A stretch of DNA of 64,000 bases from Candidatus Micrarchaeota archaeon (GTDB lineage: Archaea; Micrarchaeota; Micrarchaeia; Micrarchaeales; Micrarchaeaceae): the NCBI GenBank assembly GCA_028866575.1, contig JAGWHU010000001.1, positions 64,197-128,196 of the forward strand. The letters run 5' to 3'. Of this stretch, positions 58,840 to 64,000 are shown in pieces. The notes under the pieces are model-generated. The model saw only the letters and a list, made by a program, of their open reading frames with translations, had not been told where the DNA came from and did not search any database. The position numbers were made by a program, and so were the translations under genes. Position 1 is the stretch's first letter. Every line of letters starts with the position of its first letter.

Positions 58840-59810
58840 ACCAGCCGTATTTTATCTATCCTGTATTTTTGGCTCACCGTGCATTCGGACTTGCGTACCT
58901 TGATGCCCATCTCAAGCATTCTTTCCGCAACTATCGCTATCATCGCGCCGTTGTCCGCATTGAACTCGTTAGGCGCAACCCCGAATAGCACACCATGGCT
59001 TTTTGATACCGCCTTGAGCATCTCCTTCAGGCGGTCGCTCTGCGCTACTCCGCCGCACAATGCCAGTTCCCTCTTCCTGGTAAGGAGCATTGCCCTTTCC
59101 GTTGCCTCGCACAGCATCGAGAAAGCCGTTTCCTGCAGCGAATACGAGACATCCTTCAAGCCGTTCCTCTCGAGCAATCCGATTGCATTGGTGAGAAGCC
59201 CTGTAAATGTGAAATCCATGCCCTTTACCGTGTACGGCATTTGTATGTATTTTCCCCCAAGCGCCGACTTTGCTACGGTAGAGCCCCACGCGGGGTTCAG
59301 TTTTGCCGCGCGCGCGAATGTGTCAAGCATGTTTCCTATCCCTATGTCGAATGTTTCCCCGTATATGTGGTAATGCCTGTACGGCTCTTCCGATATACCG
59401 AGTATCTGGGAATTGCCTCCGCTTACATAAACCGCGAGCGGATCTTTCATGCCGGAAACTGATTTCACTATCTCTATGTGCGCAACCGCGTGGTTGACTG
59501 GGAATATGGGAACTTTATAGCGGCCTGAAAGGGATTTAGCAGCAACCTGCGCAACCTCCAGGCATGCCCCTAACCCCGGCCCCTTTGTGTAGCCGACCGC
59601 GTCTATGTCCCCCATTCTCAGATCCGCGGAATTCAGGGCCCTGGTCAATGCCTTTTTGACGTTACCGGCGTGGAAGTCTGCAACCCTTGCGGGTATTATG
59701 CCCTTGTCAGTTATGTTGTACATCAGCCTTTCGTTGGCTATTACCTTTCCATTCTCGACAATGCCTATGCCCAAAGTGTGCGCGCTGCTCTCTATACCTA
59801 GAACTGGCAT
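58836..59810 (-). CDS. kae1: Kae1, catalytic subunit of KEOPS (t6A synthase)
   Basis: Kae1 makes N6-threonylcarbamoyl-adenosine at tRNA A37. The HxxxH iron site is in VNHAVAHIEI near residues 106-114. Also present are GYTKGPGLGACLEVA, YVSGGNSQ and LCGGVAQSDRL, as in the TsaD/Kae1 fold. Its 324 residues are normal. It is translationally coupled to Bud32. Pcc1 is 58 kb away at the window start; Cgi121 is not seen. The divergent gap to L29 holds the promoters. Confidence 0.95.
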   Translation of the reverse strand: MPVLGIESSAHTLGIGIVENGKVIANERLMYNITDKGIIPARVADFHAGNVKKALTRALNSADLRMGDIDAVGYTKGPGLGACLEVAQVAAKSLSGRYKVPIFPVNHAVAHIEIVKSVSGMKDPLAVYVSGGNSQILGISEEPYRHYHIYGETFDIGIGNMLDTFARAAKLNPAWGSTVAKSALGGKYIQMPYTVKGMDFTFTGLLTNAIGLLERNGLKDVSYSLQETAFSMLCEATERAMLLTRKRELALCGGVAQSDRLKEMLKAVSKSHGVLFGVAPNEFNADNGAMIAIVAERMLEMGIKVRKSECTVSQKYRIDKIRLV

Positions 59811-59921
59811 TGTATCATATAATATGGCTTTATGTATCTTTAATAATTTAGGGATTAGTTAGGTATCTGCGATCCATGGGGCAAAGTACCGATACTGCCC
59901 ATAACCATAAAATATAGATGG

Positions 59922-59931
59922 TATTTAAATA
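59922..59931 (+). promoter_or_regulatory. TATA box of L29-aIF1
   Basis: TATTTAAATA lies 26-35 nt before the GTG start of L29, the distance expected for a leaderless archaeal transcript. It is in the 146-nt divergent gap with Kae1. Confidence 0.5.
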
Positions 59932-59956
59932 TCTTAAAGGTCATAAAAGTACTTAG

Positions 59957-60163
59957 GTGTTTGATATAAAGGTAAAGGACATTAGGGCCCTGTCTGACGA
60001 TTCGCTGAAGACCACGCTTGGCCAGCTAGTTCTTGAGCTCAACATAGAGAAGAGGAAGAGCGCATCTACTGGTGTTTCAAGCAAGACGGCAAATACTAGG
60101 ACCGTAAGGCGCACTATAGCAAGGATAAACACGATACTTAAGGAGAGAGGTGCGAAGGTATAA
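59957..60163 (+). CDS. rpl29: 50S ribosomal protein L29 (uL29)
   Basis: L29 is a short helical protein at the tunnel exit next to L23. The 68-residue protein starts MFDIKVKDIRALSDDSL and has the family's two helices with NTRTVRRTIARINTIL near the end. GTG 59957 is probably leaderless (TATA about 30 nt upstream). Normally L29 follows S3 in the ribosomal block; here it is about 52 kb away, still followed by aIF1 as in archaeal order, so the pair moved together or the operon was split. Confidence 0.9.
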   Translation: MFDIKVKDIRALSDDSLKTTLGQLVLELNIEKRKSASTGVSSKTANTRTVRRTIARINTILKERGAKV

Positions 60164-60469
60164 ATGGCGGAAATCTGTCCCAAATGCGGTTTGCCGACTG
60201 ATATATGTGTATGCAACATACTGGACAGGGAGACCGAGACAAAGATAAAGGTCTACACAAAGAAGGCCAAATTTGACAAGTATGTCACTATTGTCGAGGG
60301 GATAAACCCGGACGAGATAGACAGGACCACAAAAAGCCTGAAGCGTATTCTCGCGTGCGGCGGTACGAGCAAGGACAATCTCATAGAATTGCAGGGAGAC
60401 CACAAGCAAGCTACTAAAAAGGCGCTCATAAGCATAGGATACAAGGAATCCAGCGTCGACATGACGTAA
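60164..60469 (+). CDS. Translation initiation factor aIF1 (SUI1)
   Basis: It supports start-codon selection on the small subunit. The SUI1 fold is recognised in VTIVEGINPDEIDRTTKSLKRI and CGGTSKDNLIELQGDHKQATKKALISIG. The N-terminus carries two Cys pairs (ICPKCG and ICVCN), consistent with the zinc-finger-bearing archaeal form. It follows L29 with no gap. Its 101 residues are normal. Confidence 0.93.
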   Translation: MAEICPKCGLPTDICVCNILDRETETKIKVYTKKAKFDKYVTIVEGINPDEIDRTTKSLKRILACGGTSKDNLIELQGDHKQATKKALISIGYKESSVDMT

Positions 60470-60549
60470 CATTCTTTTTTGCAATAATCTGGATTTTGTC
60501 AACAGGTAAATAAACTACCGGCAAAGCCACAGCCATGGCAATGCATTGG

Positions 60550-60560
60550 TATAAATATAT
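60550..60560 (+). promoter_or_regulatory. TATA box of the Hef-like helicase gene
   Basis: TATAAATATAT lies 21-31 nt upstream of ATG 60581, with no ribosome-binding site before the ATG, so the mRNA is probably leaderless. The promoter separates this gene from the L29-aIF1 transcript. Confidence 0.55.
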
Positions 60561-60580
60561 GAACCAGCGCATTTTTACTG

Positions 60581-62344
60581 ATGATAAAAACCCACGAGGC
60601 GCAACCCCCGGCATCGCTGCTATCCCTGGTCAGGGGCGACGCCAGCACGGAAGACGACACCTCGCAAAAGGGCAAAGGGTGGTCTGCCCTCGGAGAGCCT
60701 GCCAAGCTGATAAAGACCGAGGATATGGAATTCAGGGACTACCAGTCCAAGATTATAGCTTCCATATTCTCCGGAAAGAACACGCTGGTCATAGTGCCGA
60801 CGGGAAAGGGGAAGACGGTAATGGAGATCTTTTCTGCAGCAAAGGCCATTTCCGAAGGGAAAAAGGCCCTGTTCGTAGCATCGACAAGGCCGCTTGTGGA
60901 GCAGCACTACAACGAATCTGCAAATGCATTCAGGGACAACGGGCGCATTGCAATCCTGACGGGGGAGACGCGACGCAAGGATCGTGATGGGCTGTCAAGT
61001 AAAGCGGATATTATTATTGCAACCCCTGAAACTGTGCTGAACGAGGCGAAGAAGGGAAACCTTAAACTTGATGTATTCGGCATGCTGATTATAGATGAAT
61101 GCCAGAGGACGCGCGGAGAATACGCATACACCCACCTTGCAAGGATGTTCAGGAGAAAAGACACACAGATTGTAGCATTCACCGGCTCGCTGAGCAGCAG
61201 GACGGCAGTTGCGGATAGCATAATAGAGGCACTCGGAATTGAAAACATACAGGTCAGGGAGAAAAGCGACAGCGACATAATGCACTACATGATGCCCGTT
61301 AATGTAAGGAAAATCGTTGTGGAAAAATCAGAGACGATGCTTGCTGTAGAGAAGCGTTTCCAGGGCATGATGAATGTATACTTCGAATCGATGAGAAAGG
61401 TGGGCCTTGTGGGCGAAGACAAGGGCTTCGAGGAAATGCCGCGCGCAGAATTCATGAAGATAAGGTCGGCTGCAAACATGCTTATGGGAAAAGTATATAA
61501 CAGGGAATTGGAATGGGACAGGCGCGATGACGCCATTGCAGGCGTGAAAAGCTTCTACAAGCTGATGTATATGTCGCATGCCTACGACCTCCTGGAAACG
61601 CAGGGCTTCGGGCCAACACTGGATTACCTAAAACAGCTAAAGGGCAAGAAGGGCAAGAGCAAAAGCCTTTCCGAGCTCCTTGAGAACAGCAGCAACCTGA
61701 AGGAGGCCGCAAGGATCCTGGAGAGGGCATTGGATTCCGGCGAGGAGCATCCCAAGCTCGGCGTCCTGGTGGACTCGATAAAGGCCAATGGCAAAGACAA
61801 GGTGATGGTGTTCGTGCATTACAGGCCCACGGTGAAGATGATAGTAAGAAAGCTGAGGGAGAACGGGATAGAATCAATGCCTTTCATGGGGAAAAAGGAA
61901 GGAATAACCGATAAGCAGCAGAGGCAGACGCTTGAGGATTACTCCAAATCCAAGTTCAAGGTTCTGGTATCGACGCTTATAGGCGAAGAGGGCATAGACA
62001 TAAAGGCCGAGCCCAGCTTGGTGATATGCTACGATACGGTTCCCAGCGCCATCAGGAACGTCCAGAGGAAGGGGCGCACCGGCAGGAACATGCCCGGCAA
62101 CGCGATAATACTGGTGACGAAAGGCACCAAGGACGAGGCTTACTACAACATATCCGCGTGGCGCGAGTACAGCATGGAAAGGATCACGAAAAAACTAAGG
62201 CATTATTCAGCCCCAGCTGCAACGACTGAGCCTGCAAGAACAGGAAAAACAGAAACCGCAAACGCGGTTCAGCAAAGCAAGCCAGCAAAGCAGCTTGATC
62301 TTTTCGATTTTAGGAGGCTCGAGACGTTCGAGTATCCCGACTAG
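60581..62344 (+). CDS. Hef-like superfamily 2 DNA helicase, no nuclease domain
   Basis: An ATP-dependent helicase related to the helicase half of archaeal Hef, which acts on stalled replication forks. The motifs are VPTGKGKTV (motif I), a DECQ box in place of the usual DEAH (motif II), FTGS (motif III) and STLIGEEGIDIK with RKGRTGRN (motifs V-VI). The XPF-type nuclease of full Hef is missing. The C-terminus ends with KQLDLFDFRR, which resembles a PIP box for PCNA. The first ~45 residues are a disordered extension. Confidence 0.82.
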   Translation: MIKTHEAQPPASLLSLVRGDASTEDDTSQKGKGWSALGEPAKLIKTEDMEFRDYQSKIIASIFSGKNTLVIVPTGKGKTVMEIFSAAKAISEGKKALFVASTRPLVEQHYNESANAFRDNGRIAILTGETRRKDRDGLSSKADIIIATPETVLNEAKKGNLKLDVFGMLIIDECQRTRGEYAYTHLARMFRRKDTQIVAFTGSLSSRTAVADSIIEALGIENIQVREKSDSDIMHYMMPVNVRKIVVEKSETMLAVEKRFQGMMNVYFESMRKVGLVGEDKGFEEMPRAEFMKIRSAANMLMGKVYNRELEWDRRDDAIAGVKSFYKLMYMSHAYDLLETQGFGPTLDYLKQLKGKKGKSKSLSELLENSSNLKEAARILERALDSGEEHPKLGVLVDSIKANGKDKVMVFVHYRPTVKMIVRKLRENGIESMPFMGKKEGITDKQQRQTLEDYSKSKFKVLVSTLIGEEGIDIKAEPSLVICYDTVPSAIRNVQRKGRTGRNMPGNAIILVTKGTKDEAYYNISAWREYSMERITKKLRHYSAPAATTEPARTGKTETANAVQQSKPAKQLDLFDFRRLETFEYPD

Positions 62345-62468
62345 ATCTGCCACACCAAACAGCATAAATCCTGCTGATGCATAGGAGTCTGAATCCCGAA
62401 AGGATAGAGCAACTATTTTAATATTTATTGACTATATATATTGTGTACTCATTTTGGTAGAGACTAAC

Positions 62469-64000
62469 ATGGCTAAAACCACCGAAAACGTAAAGATACC
62501 TAGCAAGCTCATCGATCAGGTCATAGGGCAGAAAAAGGCAGTCGACATAATAAAGAAAGCCGCAAAGCAAAGGAGGAACGTACTGCTGATAGGATCCCCT
62601 GGAACCGGAAAGACGATGCTGGCGCAGGCAATGGCCGAGCTGCTGCCGCCTACGGAGCTTGAGGACATACTCGTGTACAGGAACTTCAACGACGAAAACG
62701 TCCCGATAGTCAAGGCCGTCAAGACGTATCCGGACCAGAAGTCTCTGGAGAAGCTCGGGGACGGGCAGGGCAGGCTGATACTGCAGAAGGAGCGCATGAA
62801 AAACAGGCTAGCTATGAACAAGGGCAATTCTGCAATAGGGCCAATAGTAACCGTGCTTGTCCTGATCCTCATGGGCCTGACGCTCTTCGGAGTTATAAAG
62901 GGATACAACATAATAGTTGTGGCTGCTGTGATTCTCGGGATAATGGTATTCGGATCCGTCGCGCTGCTCGTAAGCGGGCTTGCCAGAAGGGTAGGGCTCC
63001 CGGGAATGTCTGAGGGCAACGAGCCTAAGCTGATAGTTGACGACTCTGGTCTTACGCATGCCCCGTTCACTGATGCTACAGGAGCCAAAGCAGGAGCTCT
63101 GTTCGGAGACGTGCGGCACGACCCACTGCAATCCGGCGGCCTGGGAACGCCGGCGCATCTTAGGGTAGAGAGCGGGGCCGTCCACAAGGCCAACAAGGGC
63201 GTTCTTTTCATTGACGAGGTGTCAAATCTTGATCCGAGGTCGCAGCAGGAGCTTCTGACTGCACTGCAGGAGAAGAAATACTCGATAACGGGCCAGAGCG
63301 AGATGAGCTCAGGCGCGCTCGTAAAAACGGAGCCGGTGCCCTCCGACTTCATACTTGTCGCAGCAGGAAACGTCCAGGACCTGCAGCGCATGCATCCTGC
63401 CCTGAGGTCGAGGATAAGGGGCTACGGGTACGAGGTGTTCATGGAATCCACGATGGATGACACTGCCGCTAACCGCGCACTGCTCGTGCAGTTCATAGCA
63501 CAGGAGATAAAGAAGGACAAGAAGATACCACAGTTTGAGCAGAGCGCCATAGACGAGATAATAGAGGAGGCTAAGAGGAGGGCAGGCAGGAAGAACAGGC
63601 TTACGCTCATACTCAGGGATCTTGGAGGGCTTGTAAGGGCTGCAGGGGACATAGCAATAGAAAAAAAGAAGAAGCTCGTGACAAAGGAGGACGTGATCGA
63701 CGCAAAGAACCTCGCGTCGCCCATAGAATCGCAGATAGTGCTTCAGGAGCTTGAGTTCAGGAAGGACTACAGGGTGTTTACAACCCACGGCTACGCGATA
63801 GGCAAGGTCAACGGCCTGGCTGTTATGGGCAGCAGCTCCACATATGCAGGTGTCGTTATACCCATAGTTTCCGAGGTGGCTCCCGCTGGCTCAAGGTCCG
63901 AGGGCAAATTCATACCAACCGGAAAGCTGGGCAAGGTTGCCAACGAGGCGGTGAAGAACGTAAGCGCGATAATAAAGAAGCACATGGGCAGGGACATAGC
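62469..64000 (+). CDS. lonB: Membrane-bound LonB protease (partial, runs off right edge)
   Basis: An archaeal Lon protease that degrades unfolded and regulatory proteins at the membrane. Walker A is GSPGTGKT at 42-49. Two transmembrane helices (about 122-170) are inserted in the ATPase domain, as is diagnostic of LonB. Walker B is [14 protein letters not shown], and sensor and arginine-finger regions follow. The start of the protease domain is visible ([15 protein letters not shown]); the catalytic Ser-Lys dyad lies beyond the window. ATG 62469; the TATA-like run TATATATA lies about 30 nt upstream. Confidence 0.93.
   Translation, partial: MAKTTENVKIPSKLIDQVIGQKKAVDIIKKAAKQRRNVLLIGSPGTGKTMLAQAMAELLPPTELEDILVYRNFNDENVPIVKAVKTYPDQKSLEKLGDGQGRLILQKERMKNRLAMNKGNSAIGPIVTVLVLILMGLTLFGVIKGYNIIVVAAVILGIMVFGSVALLVSGLARRVGLPGMSEGNEPKLIVDDSGLTHAPFTDATGAKAGALFGDVRHDPLQSGGLGTPAHLRVESGAVHKANKGVLFIDEVSNLDPRSQQELLTALQEKKYSITGQSEMSSGALVKTEPVPSDFILVAAGNVQDLQRMHPALRSRIRGYGYEVFMESTMDDTAANRALLVQFIAQEIKKDKKIPQFEQSAIDEIIEEAKRRAGRKNRLTLILRDLGGLVRAAGDIAIEKKKKLVTKEDVIDAKNLASPIESQIVLQELEFRKDYRVFTTHGYAIGKVNGLAVMGSSSTYAGVVIPIVSEVAPAGSRSEGKFIPTGKLGKVANEAVKNVSAIIKKHMGRDI

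Noticed and set aside
62360-62405. Possible C/D-box RNA (CTGATGCA ... CTGA)
   Set aside because: The box C is imperfect, there is no second C'/D' pair and the terminal stem is weak.
1-64000. CRISPR arrays, rRNA genes, transposases or integrases
   Set aside because: No regularly spaced identical repeats, no rRNA-like tracts and no recognisable recombinase were seen.

Overview
The window is a gene-dense archaeal chromosome segment. The evidence is an archaeal/eukaryote-like information-processing set: TFE, a family B DNA polymerase, PCNA, archaeal-order ribosomal proteins, Nop5, translin, RNase P Rpr2, KEOPS subunits, deoxyhypusine synthase and aIF1. It also has an intron-bearing tRNA, AglB-type oligosaccharyltransferase and a tetraether-synthase-like radical SAM protein. 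Compact genes, an interrupted ribosomal cluster, a tRNA-Ile with a UAU anticodon and many small single-TM surface proteins suggest a DPANN lineage, most likely Micrarchaeota (ARMAN-like). That placement is an inference; no 16S gene is present. Many starts follow one rule, GGTG plus a 5-6 nt spacer plus ATG/GTG/TTG, and I used it to choose start codons.

Layout. 0-3 kb: TFE, Pcc1, a PMM-like HAD phosphatase, a NUDIX hydrolase and CMP kinase. 3-7.5 kb: ribosomal operon L3-L4-L23-L2-S19-L22-S3 behind a palindromic TATA region and an attenuator-like hairpin. 7.5-13 kb: AglB, tRNA-Ile(UAU), HIT protein, and a minus-strand PCNA/DJ-1-like/Rnp4 group. 13-17.2 kb: surface proteins, tRNA-Pro, small wHTH regulators and unknown proteins. 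17.2-32.9 kb: Map, acyltransferase, PolB, PheS-PheT, the Tes-like radical SAM protein and its neighbour, S26e and a beta-CASP nuclease. 33-41.5 kb: a membrane-tethered wHTH protein, ADP-forming acyl-CoA synthetase beta/alpha with an aminotransferase, translin, Ogg, GlyRS and Nop5.

41.5-48.15 kb is the most unusual part. It is an accessory interval between two housekeeping genes (Nop5 and a ClC transporter), punctuated by four same-orientation copies of a 12-bp motif, TGCTTCGGGCGA. Two of the copies are the right ends of a diverged ~195-bp repeat. The three modules so delimited hold a surface protein, a PadR-controlled redox/repair gene set with hemerythrin, and an AT-rich unknown gene pair with cytidine deaminase.

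48-64 kb: ClC, HtpX-LemA, a CDP-alcohol phosphotransferase behind a structured leader, proton-pumping pyrophosphatase, FtsZ, deoxyhypusine synthase and Kae1-Bud32. These are followed by the displaced L29-aIF1 pair, a Hef-like helicase and the start of a membrane LonB protease that runs off the right edge.

Functionally, KEOPS (Pcc1, Kae1, Bud32), tRNA synthetases and ribosomal genes serve translation. PolB, PCNA, the Hef-like helicase and two DNA glycosylases serve replication and repair. LonB, HtpX and LemA look after membrane proteostasis. The ADP-forming synthetase, aminotransferase and pyrophosphatase point to energy conservation from amino or organic acids. AglB and several N-glycosylation-rich anchored proteins suggest a glycosylated surface. 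I found no CRISPR array, transposase, integrase or rRNA gene.
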